DNA from: Streptomyces avicenniae
Lineage (GTDB): Bacteria; Actinomycetota; Actinomycetes; Streptomycetales; Streptomycetaceae
Direction of reading: 5' to 3'
Length of the DNA stretch: 64,000 bases
Assembly (NCBI RefSeq): GCF_000719135.1
Contig: NZ_JOEK01000001.1
Coordinates: forward strand, 124,001 to 188,000
Below the pieces are notes generated by a model, which did no database searches, was not told the origin of the DNA, and worked only from the letters and a program-made list of their open reading frames with translations. Both the position numbers and the translations under genes were made by a program. Of this stretch, positions 43,911 to 52,953 are shown piece by piece. How positions within the stretch are numbered: position 1 is the first letter of the stretch; every line of letters starts with the position of its first letter.

Positions 43911-44625
43911 GGCTGGAGACGACGGTGAACAGCAGCACCAGCTTCTCGAAACGTCCCTGGTCCACGCGTTTGATGGCCGCCCGCCCCAGCACGGCGCCGA
44001 CGACCACCACCCCGACGAGCGCGGCGTTCAGCCCGAGCGAGTCGCCGTCGATCAGGCCGAGCCCCGCGCTGAACGGCACCTTGAAGACGTTGACGACGAG
44101 GAAGAACCAGGCCGCGGTGCCGAGGAACTCCAGCTTCCGGAAGCCCGCCGACAGGAGGTAGACCGACATGACGGCGCCACCGGCGTTGGCCACCATCGTC
44201 GTGAACCCGGCGAGCAGCCCGAACACGGCGGCCCGTACGCGTCCCGTGCCCGTCTGCGGGCGTCGCCGCTGCCACAGGTGGACAAGGACGACGGCGAGCA
44301 GCGTGCCGCCGATCGTCCGCCGCATCACGGTGTCGTCCACCCACGCGACGAAGACGGTGCCGAGCAGGATGCCCACGGCGACGGACGGGAAGAGCCGTAG
44401 CAGCAGGGGCCAGTTCACGTGCCGCCGGTAGACCGCGACGGCCAGGAGGTCGCCGAAGATCAGCAGGGGCAGGAGCGCGCCGCTCGACTCGCGGGCGGGC
44501 AGGACGGCGGCGAACAGCGCGACCGAGATGGCGCCGACACCGCCGATGGACGTCTTGGCGACACCGACCAGGAGGGCCGCGATGGTCAGCAGCGTCCAGT
44601 CCGCACCGCTCAGGCCGCTGATCAC
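43894..44625 (-). CDS. TSUP (TauE/SafE) family transporter
   Basis: 243 residues with about seven to eight predicted helices and the two-fold repeat of TSUP proteins (GVAKTSIGGVGAI in the first half, GFTTMVANAGGAV in the second). Members export sulfite, sulfonates or related anions across the membrane. Convergent with the CHAT gene, whose 3' end overlaps its own by 17 bp. Divergent from the DUF218 gene with 71 bp between starts. Confidence 0.9.
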   Translation of the reverse strand: MISGLSGADWTLLTIAALLVGVAKTSIGGVGAISVALFAAVLPARESSGALLPLLIFGDLLAVAVYRRHVNWPLLLRLFPSVAVGILLGTVFVAWVDDTVMRRTIGGTLLAVVLVHLWQRRRPQTGTGRVRAAVFGLLAGFTTMVANAGGAVMSVYLLSAGFRKLEFLGTAAWFFLVVNVFKVPFSAGLGLIDGDSLGLNAALVGVVVVGAVLGRAAIKRVDQGRFEKLVLLFTVVSSLNLLR

Positions 44626-44696
44626 CGAAAGGACATTACGCCCGTTCGGGTTACCCCCGGGAACTTGTCCGCCGATCGGTACGTGAAAGGTGCGTG

Positions 44697-45554
44697 ATGC
44701 TCCGTGTGGGATCGGGGCGGGGAGCGACGAGGGGAAGGGGCCGGAGCACCGTGACGGACACAGTGGCCGGGCGGACGGCGGACGGGACGGGAGACGACGG
44801 GGCGGGAGAGCGCGGGACGGCGGACCGCGACGGGCGCGCGAGCGGCCCCGGCGGCAGGTTACGGGGGCTGGCGCGCCGCCTGCGGCCCCGCATACCGCGG
44901 ACGGTCCGGGGGAAACGAACCGCGCTCCAGGTGACGGTCGCCGTCCTGTCGCTGGCCATGCTGCCGAGCGCCTGGGTCTACGCCAGCACGGACGGCCGGG
45001 TGCGTACGACGGCCACCGCGCCCGTCACGCCGGTCGCCCTCGTCTTCGGCGCGGGCCTGCGCACGGACGGCTCGCCGACCCGCTGGCTCGCCGACCGCCT
45101 CGACACAGCGGCCGAGCTGTACGACACGGGCCGCGCCCGCGTCCTCCTCGTCTCGGGTGACAACAGGACCGCCACGTACAACGAGCCGGAGGCCATGCGC
45201 GCCTATCTGGTCGAGCAGCACGGCATACCGGCCGAGCACATCGTGGCCGACTACGCGGGCCTCAACACCTGGGCGTCGTGCTCACGCGCCGCGGAGGTCT
45301 TCGGCGTCGAGGAGGCCATCCTCGTCTCGCAGGACTTCCACATACGCAGGGCCCTCGCGCTGTGCGACGCGGCGGGTATCGACGCGTGGGGCGTGGGGGT
45401 CTCCGACCACGCGAGCATCCTGTGGGTGATCAGCGGGCTGCGGGAGATGGCGGGCGCGACGACCGCCGCGTGGGACTCGGCGTTCACGCCTGACCCGCAC
45501 GTCGCCGGGCCGCCGGAGACCGCGCTCCAGGACGCGCTGCGCGCCAACCCGTAG
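44697..45554 (+). CDS. DUF218 (SanA/YdcF-like) membrane protein with a TTA codon
   Basis: 285 residues. An Arg-rich N terminus precedes a single membrane helix (about 78-96, VTVAVLSLAMLPSAWVYAS), then an extracytoplasmic DUF218 domain with VALVFGAGLRTDG, LLVSGDNRTATYNEP, DYAGLNTWASC and SQDFHIRRALALC. SanA homologues affect envelope permeability. AAAGG precedes ATG 44697, but GTG 44751 with GGAG at 4-5 nt is an equally good start. Codon TTA at 44859-44861 is in frame from either start, which predicts bldA dependence. Confidence 0.85.
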   Translation: MLRVGSGRGATRGRGRSTVTDTVAGRTADGTGDDGAGERGTADRDGRASGPGGRLRGLARRLRPRIPRTVRGKRTALQVTVAVLSLAMLPSAWVYASTDGRVRTTATAPVTPVALVFGAGLRTDGSPTRWLADRLDTAAELYDTGRARVLLVSGDNRTATYNEPEAMRAYLVEQHGIPAEHIVADYAGLNTWASCSRAAEVFGVEEAILVSQDFHIRRALALCDAAGIDAWGVGVSDHASILWVISGLREMAGATTAAWDSAFTPDPHVAGPPETALQDALRANP

Positions 45555-45560
45555 CGGCCG

Positions 45561-46136
45561 TCACGGCCGGACCAGCCGTTCGACCGCCGCCGTGACCAGG
45601 CGCTCGCGCTGGGCTTCGGTGAACATGTCGGGCGGGGTGAGCTGTTCGACGATGAGCCAGTTGAGGGCCAGGTGCAGCAGCCGGACCCCGGTGGCGTCGC
45701 CCGGCAGCCCGGACGCCGCGTGGTGGGCGACGTCGGCCTTGACGTCGGCGCGGACGCGTCCGCTGAGCACCGCGCGCAGCCCGGGGCGCCTGGTGGCTTC
45801 GAGGCGGAGTTCGAGCAGCGCGAGACATCCGGTCCTGAAGGCGCTGATCCGGCCGACGAGTTCACGCATCAGCGCGGCGTAGGTCTCCCGGTCGGGGGCC
45901 TGCGCCCGCTGCCCGGCGAGGGTCGCCTCGTCGGGCTGGAGGCGTTCGTGGACGCGGGCGCCCGCCTGGGTGAGCAGGTCGTCGCGGTTGGCGACGTAGT
46001 TGGAGGCGGTGCCGGTGGGCACGGCCGCCCTGGCGTCCACCGCGCGGAAGGTCAGGCCCCGCGCGCCCACCGCCGCCAGCACCTCAATGGGGGCGTCGAT
46101 GAGGGCCGCCCGCCGTCCGTCGTTCCTGCGCGCCAT
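45561..46136 (-). CDS. TetR-family regulator, promoter probably lost
   Basis: 191 residues. The HTH region is slightly changed from the usual pattern (ARGLTFRAVDARAAVPTGTASNYVANRDDLL) and the C-terminal domain is complete. ATG 46136 has no ribosome binding site and abuts the truncated DHFR-like gene on the other strand. In related genomes the two genes are, as I recall, divergent with an operator between them; here that intergenic DNA is gone. The protein frame is intact but expression is doubtful. Confidence 0.8.
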   Translation of the reverse strand: MARRNDGRRAALIDAPIEVLAAVGARGLTFRAVDARAAVPTGTASNYVANRDDLLTQAGARVHERLQPDEATLAGQRAQAPDRETYAALMRELVGRISAFRTGCLALLELRLEATRRPGLRAVLSGRVRADVKADVAHHAASGLPGDATGVRLLHLALNWLIVEQLTPPDMFTEAQRERLVTAAVERLVRP

Positions 46137-46137
46137 T

Positions 46138-46647
46138 CGTGTCGCGGGCCCCGCCGGGGAGGCGGACTTCTTCCCCCCGGGGGACGAGGGGCAGGCGGCC
46201 GCGTACGCCGCCTGGATCAACGCGCGCTTCCCGGAGACCGTGCCCACGGCCCTGCGCGCCGCCCACGGCCTCGCCGACGCGGCCAGCCGCCGCTTCGACA
46301 CGGTGCTCATGGGCGCGGGCACCTACCGCACCGTGCTGGACGCGAGCCCTGCCAGCCCCCACGCGCACCTGCGCCAGTACGTCCTGTCGCGCACGCTCCC
46401 GCCGGAGCCGGAGGCGGACGTCACCGTGGCCGGGGGCGACGCGCTCGCCCTGGTCCGCGACCTCAAGCGGCGGGACGGCCAGAACGTCTGGCTCTGCGGC
46501 GGCGGGCGGCTCGCCGGGGCGCTGCTGACCGAGATCGACGAGCTGATCCTGAAGAGCTACCCCGTGGTCGCCGGGTCCGGCGTCCCGCTGTTCGACGCGA
46601 CGTTCACCCCCACCCCGTTCGCGGTCACCTGGTACGCCCGGCGCTGA
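46138..46647 (+). pseudogene. DHFR-like (RibD C-terminal) gene without its N terminus
   Basis: The frame reads VAGPAGEADFFP at its start, where family members have a further 15-20 residues containing VSLDGYIAGP. The rest is complete: RFDTVLMGAGTYRTVL, LRQYVLSRTL, NVWLCGGGRLAGALL and the ELILKSYPVVAG end, to TGA at 46645-46647. The missing piece includes the first beta strand of the nucleotide-binding fold. The nearest in-frame ATG codons lie inside the antisense TetR gene. Truncation is almost certain. Confidence 0.75.
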
Positions 46648-46767
46648 TCCGGCCGCGGGGTGCGCCGGATGCGGGGCGCCGGGTGCGGGCGCATCCGGCA
46701 GAGTTCACCCGCCGTACGTCTGTGCGGGGGGTGGGAGTTACGGTGCGGCGCGTACAAGTGGCGGCCT

Positions 46768-47847
46768 ATGTCCACCACAGCGGCCCGGCCCGCCTCCGAC
46801 GCCTCGCCCGCCCCGTCGTCACGGCCCGGGCGCGAGCACCGTCACGACGTCGATCTGCTGCGGCTCGTCGCGTCCTGCACGGTGATCCTCAGCCATGTGG
46901 CCGCCGCCTTCATCAAGGCCGTGGACGGCCAGGAGGAGAACGGCCCCGCCGCCTACTGGGTCGGCATGACCGGCGACTCGGCCGGTTCGTACGCCGTCCC
47001 CGTCTTCTTCGCCATAGCGGGCTGGGCCGTCCTCGTCGGCGCGCCGCCCCGCGACAGCCGCGGTCTGTGGCGGCGCGTCACGCGCAACGTCACGCCGCTC
47101 GCCCTGTGGACCGTCGCCTACCTGGCCTGGGCATGGCTGCGCGACACGAACGACGCGCCCGTCACCGAACTCGCCGTGGACAGCCTCTTCGGGTCGATCG
47201 AGCCCGCGTACCACCTGTGGTTCATGTACGCGTACATCCCCGTCGTCGTGCTGCTCGCGTTCGTCGCACTGGTCAAGACGGGCAGCCGCCCCTGGGCCAC
47301 CGGCGCGGCGCTCGTCGCTGTCGCCTGCCTGCCCACCGCCCTCACGACGTTCGCCGAGGTCACCGGGCGCGACGCGCTGTCCACAGGCTGGGGGTTCTCG
47401 CCCTACGCCGTCGTGTACGCGGTGGGCGGCGCCCTCGTCCTGTCGATGCCGCAGCGGCTCCCGGCCCGCTACCGCCGCCCGCTGTTCGCCGTCGCCCCGG
47501 CCGCCGCCGCGGGCATCCTCTGGTACCACACGCAGATCCACTACGTGATACCCAACGCGCACCTGTTCGTCGCCGTCCTCACCCTGGCCGTGCTGCTGCT
47601 CGTCTGCCGCATACGCGTGCCGGAACGCTGGCGCCCGCGCCTCAGCCGTCTCGCGGGCGCCGCGATGGGGGCGTACATGGTGCACGTCCTGTTCGTCGAG
47701 GAACTGGTGCGGCCCCTCATACCCACCGACGCCAGCCTGCCCGTCACGCTGGGCGCCTTCCTGTGCCTGCTGCCCGTGACGATCGCGCTGTCCTACGCGG
47801 CCAGTCTTCTGTGGGGCCGGTTCGGGCTCCGCCGGATCCTGGGCTGA
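46768..47847 (+). CDS. Membrane acyltransferase (acyltransferase 3 family)
   Basis: 359 residues with about ten predicted helices. The early DVDLLRLVASCTVILSHVAAAFI holds the family Arg and His of helix 1, and FFAIAGWAVLVG the helix-2 serine/glycine region. Such proteins O-acetylate surface polysaccharides or lipids. ATG 46768 is at the start of homology-like sequence after a low-complexity tail. Its 3' end overlaps the convergent chorismate mutase gene. Confidence 0.87.
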   Translation: MSTTAARPASDASPAPSSRPGREHRHDVDLLRLVASCTVILSHVAAAFIKAVDGQEENGPAAYWVGMTGDSAGSYAVPVFFAIAGWAVLVGAPPRDSRGLWRRVTRNVTPLALWTVAYLAWAWLRDTNDAPVTELAVDSLFGSIEPAYHLWFMYAYIPVVVLLAFVALVKTGSRPWATGAALVAVACLPTALTTFAEVTGRDALSTGWGFSPYAVVYAVGGALVLSMPQRLPARYRRPLFAVAPAAAAGILWYHTQIHYVIPNAHLFVAVLTLAVLLLVCRIRVPERWRPRLSRLAGAAMGAYMVHVLFVEELVRPLIPTDASLPVTLGAFLCLLPVTIALSYAASLLWGRFGLRRILG

Positions 47848-48434
47848 CCGCCCGCCGGGACCCGCCCCGCCCCGCGCCGACCGGCGCAGACCGACCCCAG
47901 CGCCCGCCGCAGTGCGGCGCCGTGCAGCGCGTCGTCCTCGGTGTGCCACCCGGCCGCCCGCTCCGCCGCGCGCCTGGCCGCGTCGAGCAGACCGGGGCAC
48001 GCCCCGCCCCCGCGCGCGGGCCCCGCGTCGGCGAGCGCGCCGACCAGCCGCACGGTCAGCACGTCGATCCGCTCCCGCACGGCCGCCAGATCCACCGGAC
48101 CGGCCGTGAGCCGCCCCGGCTCGCGCAGCAGCCCGCGCTGCACGTCCTTGCCCGCCTCGACCTGATCGCGCAGCACGCGCGCCGCCAGCGCCGGATCGAC
48201 GCCTGCCAACTCCGCCGCCCGCCGTGCCGCGCCGAGGACCACGGCCTCACGCCGCGGGTCGTCCACCGGGCCGCCCGTCACCGCCTTGGCCGCCGCGACC
48301 GCGTCCGCCGTGGCCAGCCGCGCCGCGACCACCCCGACCAGCCTGGTCAGCGCCGCGTCCCCCGACGGCAGCGCCGCGCGCGCGGGCAGGAACAGCAGCA
48401 GGGGCACGAGCAGCACGACGGCACGCCGGTTCAC
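47793..48434 (-). CDS. Secreted chorismate mutase, AroQ gamma class
   Basis: 213 residues. A signal peptide (MNRRAVVLLVPLLLFLPARA) precedes an AroQ helical domain: RLATADAVAAAKAVTGGPVDDPRR, VLRDQVEAGKDVQRG, and the C-terminal helix. Secreted AroQ enzymes convert chorismate to prephenate outside the cytoplasm; why is unknown. The last ~25 residues are Arg/Pro-rich and overlap the convergent acyltransferase gene by 55 bp, so the C terminus may be extended past its normal stop. Confidence 0.85.
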   Translation of the reverse strand: MNRRAVVLLVPLLLFLPARAALPSGDAALTRLVGVVAARLATADAVAAAKAVTGGPVDDPRREAVVLGAARRAAELAGVDPALAARVLRDQVEAGKDVQRGLLREPGRLTAGPVDLAAVRERIDVLTVRLVGALADAGPARGGGACPGLLDAARRAAERAAGWHTEDDALHGAALRRALGSVCAGRRGAGRVPAGGQPRIRRSPNRPHRRLAA

Positions 48435-48532
48435 GCCGCGAACCTGCCCCGCCCGGCCGGGACGTCACCGCGCCACGCGGCGCCGCGCCGTCCCCCGCTC
48501 CCACGCGCCCCTCCCGTACAGGGGGTGGCGCG

Positions 48533-49891
48533 TCAGCCCTTGCGGACCGCCCGGCTCCTGACCTTCCGCACGAGCCGCAGCGCCGCGCGCCGCCCCGGCA
48601 TCTGGCCGGTGACCCCGGACGCGAAGCCGCCCGGCAGCGCCAGCGCCGTCAGCTTGCTGCGCCGCACGTACTTCGCCGCCAAGCCGCCCTGATGCTCGGT
48701 CAGCCAGGCCACCGCCTCGCCGCGCAGCCCCGCGTGCATCCTCGGCTGCATCGTGTAGCCCAGGACGCGCACGAGCGGCCCGAGCGCAGCGCCCGCGTCC
48801 GGCGGCGGAGCGGGCAGCGCCTGGAGGCCACCGGACAGCGCCTCGACGTCCGGCACGAAGGCGTCCACGAGTGTGACCGGCACGCGGTTGCTGTTCTGGA
48901 ACGGGCGCAGCCGCTCCAGCACCAGGTCCGTGCCCACCCGCGCGATGGGGATGCCGTAGTACACCGACGCCGTCAGCAGCGCCGTGGAGAAGCACCCCAC
49001 GACCAGATCTGGCCGGAAACGATCGAACACAGTTTCGGCCAGCATCGGGGTGTCCAGGACCGTCAGGCGCACGCCCGCCTCGGCCGCCGCCTTCTCCAAC
49101 ACCTTGGAGTACTGCGCCGGTGCGGTCGGATGCGGTTTAAACAGAACGTGCGCACAGCCCGCGCGCGCCGCGCCGCGCAGCATCCGCTCGTGCAGCGCCT
49201 CCTCCTGCGCCGCCGAGAGGATGTTCAGCGCCGCCAGGTACTGCCCGAGGAGGACGGCCGTCCGCTCGCCGCCCTCGCGGGGCACGACCGGCTCGGTGTA
49301 CGCGCCGCCGATCTCGTCCAGCACCGCGCGGAACGCCTCGTCCGGCACGATCACGGCGGGGGCGCCCAGCTCCGACAGCAGCAGCGGCGTCAGCCCGGGC
49401 AGCAGGTCCAGGTGCAGGAGCCGCCGCACGCGGCAGCCCGTCGGCCACAGGAGCCGTTCACGCGTCGGGCCGTAGCTCATCAGCCCGTCCGCGTACACGT
49501 GCACGTCGGCGTCCGCGAAGATCTCCGCCAGCGCCGCCGCCGGCTTCGCGTGCACCGACTCGACCACCAGGTCGAGCGGCCCGTCCCCGAGCCCCCACGC
49601 CTCCCGCAGCAGCCGCTGCCAGACCGGCGCGTCCGTCTCGGCGGGCGCCCACAGGGACGGGTGGTTGGGGTAGATCGTGTCGTTCCAGCTGACCACGGTG
49701 TCGAAGCGGTCCGCGATGCGCCGCCACCCCGTCATCTCGTCCAGCGTGGCGGCGGCCTCGGGGACGGTCGCGTTGTTCGTCACGAGCAGGACGCGCCGCC
49801 CCGGCTCGAACAGGCCCGCGTCCAGGGCGGCGGCCAGGGTCGCCGCGCCGTACAGGGTCGAGACCTCGAAAACCTGCGTCCGCATGGTCAC
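48533..49891 (-). CDS. Alpha-2,8-polysialyltransferase-family protein
   Basis: 452 residues. Typical segments of the POLYST family include EVSTLYGAATLAAALDAG, ILSAAQEEALHERM, HVLFKPHPTAPAQYSKVLEKAA and VVGCFSTALLTASVYYG. Members add sialic acid or other acidic sugars to surface polymers; an acceptor cannot be inferred. GTG 49891 overlaps the upstream glycosyltransferase stop (GTGA) and has GGAAGG 7 nt upstream; ATG 49885 is alternative. The pair is one operon. Confidence 0.87.
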   Translation of the reverse strand: MTMRTQVFEVSTLYGAATLAAALDAGLFEPGRRVLLVTNNATVPEAAATLDEMTGWRRIADRFDTVVSWNDTIYPNHPSLWAPAETDAPVWQRLLREAWGLGDGPLDLVVESVHAKPAAALAEIFADADVHVYADGLMSYGPTRERLLWPTGCRVRRLLHLDLLPGLTPLLLSELGAPAVIVPDEAFRAVLDEIGGAYTEPVVPREGGERTAVLLGQYLAALNILSAAQEEALHERMLRGAARAGCAHVLFKPHPTAPAQYSKVLEKAAAEAGVRLTVLDTPMLAETVFDRFRPDLVVGCFSTALLTASVYYGIPIARVGTDLVLERLRPFQNSNRVPVTLVDAFVPDVEALSGGLQALPAPPPDAGAALGPLVRVLGYTMQPRMHAGLRGEAVAWLTEHQGGLAAKYVRRSKLTALALPGGFASGVTGQMPGRRAALRLVRKVRSRAVRKG

Positions 49892-50859
49892 ACCGCCGCC
49901 TTCCGCGTCGTCCGTCCGGCGAGCCGCCGCAGGACGCGGCCCCGCTCGTCGCCCATCGCGGTGAGCACCGGGTCCAGCAGCTCGGGCGGCATCCCGCGCA
50001 GCGCCTCCGTCGCCTCCCGTCGCAGCCTGCGGGCGGCCTCCGGCTCGTAGCCCGACGCGTTCTCCGCGTGGAAGGCGATCATCGCGCAGTACGTGCGGAC
50101 GATCTTGGGCAGGAAGCGTTCCGCGTCGGGACGCGCCGCCACCTCCGCGAGGATCAGGTCGTGCGCCGGGAGGAAGTCGAGCTGCCGCTCGTCCTTGATC
50201 TGCGTCAGCGAACTCCCCACGCCACGCCGGTAGAAGACGCCGAACAGCCCGACCGCCGCGAAGCTGCGCGCCCGCAGGTGCAGCTGCCAGCCGAAGACGC
50301 GGTCCTCGGCGGTGCGCAGCGCGGGTTCGAAGCGCAGCCCGTCGTCGAAGATCCGCCGCCGGTAGATCCCGGCCCAGACGAAGGGGTAGTCCACCATCGT
50401 CTTGGCGTTCGCCGGGTTGATGCCGTCCAGCGGGTCGAGCGGTACGTCACGGCGCGGGGCGGGGGCGCGGACGACGAGCCGCTCGCGGCCGGTGGCCTGG
50501 ACGTGGTCGGTGCGCAGGAAGTCCACGTCCAGCCGTTCTGCGGCGTCCAGCAGGCGCGTCAGGTACCCGGGCGCGTACCAGTCGTCGCCGTCGAGGAACG
50601 CCAGGTGCTCGCCCTCGGCGGCGTCGATCCCGGTGTTCCGCGCGCGGGAGATCCCCCCGTTCGCCGCGTGCCGGACGACACGGCTGTGCGGCAGGGCGTC
50701 ACGCGCCCGGCCGAGGATGTCGGCGGTGGCGTCGGTGGAGTGGTCATCGACGAAGATGAACTCGATGTCATCCGTCGCGTTGCGGGCGAGGCTCCGCAGC
50801 GTGGCGGGCAGGTACTCCTGCACGTTGTGGCAGGTCACGACGACGGAGAGCTTCGGCAC
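49888..50859 (-). CDS. Glycosyltransferase family 2 protein
   Basis: 323 residues. The GT-A fold starts at once with LSVVVTCHNVQEYLPATL, continues EFIFVDDHSTDAT (first acidic motif) and HLAFLDGDDWYAPGYL (DxD-like motif), and ends with a helical tail. GTG 50859 is chosen because the fold begins there. A TACCGT box ends 6 nt earlier, suggesting a leaderless transcript. It is coupled to the polysialyltransferase-family gene downstream, giving a two-gene surface-glycan unit. Confidence 0.88.
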   Translation of the reverse strand: MPKLSVVVTCHNVQEYLPATLRSLARNATDDIEFIFVDDHSTDATADILGRARDALPHSRVVRHAANGGISRARNTGIDAAEGEHLAFLDGDDWYAPGYLTRLLDAAERLDVDFLRTDHVQATGRERLVVRAPAPRRDVPLDPLDGINPANAKTMVDYPFVWAGIYRRRIFDDGLRFEPALRTAEDRVFGWQLHLRARSFAAVGLFGVFYRRGVGSSLTQIKDERQLDFLPAHDLILAEVAARPDAERFLPKIVRTYCAMIAFHAENASGYEPEAARRLRREATEALRGMPPELLDPVLTAMGDERGRVLRRLAGRTTRKAAV

Positions 50860-51037
50860 CACGTGACGGTAAACGCCGCCGGGCCACGCGGGGGCAATCC
50901 GGGGTGACGGCGAGGTGAACCACGCGTGCACACTCGGCGGCGGCTCGCCCGCGTGTCGCGTTCCCGCGTGTGAACCGGACGGGAACGGGGCACCCGCGAC
51001 GCCCGGACGTACGCAGGACGGCGCGGGGAGCACGGGC

Positions 51038-52054
51038 ATGGGCGGGACCGCTGGGGACGACGCGGGCGAGGCGGGTGAGGCGGGCAACGCGGCCTACGGC
51101 CGGAAGAAGTTCAGGCGCTCCCGCAGCCATTTCACCGACCGCGTCACCGCCGACGGCCGCGACGGCTGGCCCGTCGAGCCGGGCCGCTACCGGCTCGTCG
51201 TCAGCCGTGCCTGCCCCTGGGCGAGCCGCGCCCTCGTCTCGCGCCGCCTCCTCGGCCTCGAATCCGCGCTGTCGGTGGCCGTCGCCGACCCGATCCAGGA
51301 CGACCGCAGCTGGCGCTTCACCCTCGACCCCGACGGCCGCGACCCCGTCCTCGGCATCCGCCACCTGAGCGAGGCGTACGACGCCCGCGAGAGCGGCCAC
51401 CCCGGCGGCGTCAGCGTCCCCGCGCTCGTGGACATCCCCACCGGCCGCCTGGTCACCAACGACTACCGGCGCCTCACCCTCGACCTCGCCACCGAGTGGA
51501 CCGCCCTCCACCGGCCCGGCGCCCCCGACCTCTACCCGGAGCCGCTGCGCGACGAGATCGACGAGGTGATGGAGGGCGTCCACGAGGACCTGAACAACGG
51601 CGTCTACCGGGCGGGCTTCGCGACGGACCAGGGCGAGTACGAGGCCGCGTACGCCGACGTGTTCCGCCGCCTCGACCTGCTGTCCTCCCGCCTCGCCGAC
51701 CGCCGCCACCTCGTCGGCGACACGCTCACCGAGGCCGACATCCGCCTGTTCACGACGCTGGTCCGCTTCGACGCCGTCTACCACGGCCACTTCAAGTGCA
51801 ACCGGAACAAACTCACCGAGGACCCGGTGCTGTGGGCCTACGCCCGCGACCTCTTCCAGACCCCGGGCTTCGGCGACACGGTCGATTTCGATCACATCAA
51901 GCGGCACTACTACCAGGTCCACACAGGGATCAACCCGAGCCGCATCGTGCCCGCCGGGCCCGACCTGTCCGGCTGGCTGACCCCGCACCACCGCGAGGAG
52001 CTGGGCGGCAGGCCCTTCGGCGACGGCACGCCCCCGGGGCCGCCCCCGCGGTAG
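51038..52054 (+). CDS. Glutathionyl-hydroquinone reductase-like (GST, YqjG type)
   Basis: 338 residues. RLVVSRACPWASRALVSRRLLGL contains the CPWA active-site cysteine, and the sequence continues as the thioredoxin domain and the GST C-terminal helical domain (FDAVYHGHFKCNRNKL). Actinomycetes lack glutathione, so the physiological thiol is probably mycothiol. GGGGAG stands 7 nt before ATG 51038; the open frame upstream of it is not family-like. Confidence 0.9.
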   Translation: MGGTAGDDAGEAGEAGNAAYGRKKFRRSRSHFTDRVTADGRDGWPVEPGRYRLVVSRACPWASRALVSRRLLGLESALSVAVADPIQDDRSWRFTLDPDGRDPVLGIRHLSEAYDARESGHPGGVSVPALVDIPTGRLVTNDYRRLTLDLATEWTALHRPGAPDLYPEPLRDEIDEVMEGVHEDLNNGVYRAGFATDQGEYEAAYADVFRRLDLLSSRLADRRHLVGDTLTEADIRLFTTLVRFDAVYHGHFKCNRNKLTEDPVLWAYARDLFQTPGFGDTVDFDHIKRHYYQVHTGINPSRIVPAGPDLSGWLTPHHREELGGRPFGDGTPPGPPPR

Positions 52055-52062
52055 CCGTACGG

Positions 52063-52953
52063 TCAGGGCTCCCGCGCGTCCCGTGGCCGCAGCAGTTCGA
52101 AGACGCTGGAGAAGCTGTCCTCGCCGAACCCCTCGGCCGCCCGCCGGTCGAGCAGCGCCTTCAGCGGCCCGTGCACGTCGGGCGGCACGCCGTTCTCCTC
52201 GCTCAGGGCGACGAGCGCGTGGACCGCCGCACGGTTCAGGTCCACCGTGGACACCCCGCCCGCGTACGCCCCCGCCCCCGCCTCGCGCGCCAGCTCGGGC
52301 AGGAACGCGGCCATGCCGGTCAGCCACCGCGCCGCCAGGGGCGCGAGGGTCTCGGGCGGCGTCCCGGCGCGGGCCAGCAGCGCCGCCGAGTGGAGGAAGC
52401 CGGTGAGGGCCGCGTACCCGGTGCCGAGCACCGCCAGGTCGTGGACCTCGGCCGCGCCGGGGTCCGTGCCGAAGTAGTGCGCCGGTGCCATCACCTCCAG
52501 CTCAGGCAGGTACGTGTCGAAGGCGCGCCGGGAGCCGCTGTAGAGGAAGAAACCTTCCTCCGTGGCGACCGTCGAGGGCAGGGCCATCATGGCGCCGTCC
52601 AGGTAGGCCGCGCCGTGCCCGGCGGCCCAGGCAGCCAGCTCCCTGGCCTGCGCGGGCGTGCAGTTGGCGAGGTTGACGAGGGTCCTGCCGCGCAGCGCGG
52701 ACGCGGCGGGCCCGACGGCCTCCTGCACGGACCGCGCGTCGAGGAGCGGGGCGACGACGAGCGGGCCGGCCGCCATGGCCTCCGCGACGGTCCGCGCCCG
52801 TACGGCCCCTTGGGCGACGAGCGCGTCGGCTCGCGCGGCGGTGCGGTTCCAGACGGTCGTGGGGTGCCCGGCCGCGACGAACGCGGCGGCGATCGCGGTG
52901 CCCATCCTGCCGAGCCCGAGGACCGTGACCGGTGTCCTCTCCCGCTCAGACAT
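52063..52953 (-). CDS. NAD(P)-dependent oxidoreductase, imine-reductase/3-HIBADH-like, copy 1
   Basis: 296 residues. VTVLGLGRMGTAIAAAFVAAGH is the Rossmann glycine motif, ALRGRTLVNLANCTP and the long central helix match imine reductases and hydroxyisobutyrate dehydrogenases; the substrate-binding C-terminal domain is all helical. The ATG overlaps the upstream copy's stop by 8 bp. The pair arose by tandem duplication. Confidence 0.87.
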   Translation of the reverse strand: MSERERTPVTVLGLGRMGTAIAAAFVAAGHPTTVWNRTAARADALVAQGAVRARTVAEAMAAGPLVVAPLLDARSVQEAVGPAASALRGRTLVNLANCTPAQARELAAWAAGHGAAYLDGAMMALPSTVATEEGFFLYSGSRRAFDTYLPELEVMAPAHYFGTDPGAAEVHDLAVLGTGYAALTGFLHSAALLARAGTPPETLAPLAARWLTGMAAFLPELAREAGAGAYAGGVSTVDLNRAAVHALVALSEENGVPPDVHGPLKALLDRRAAEGFGEDSFSSVFELLRPRDAREP

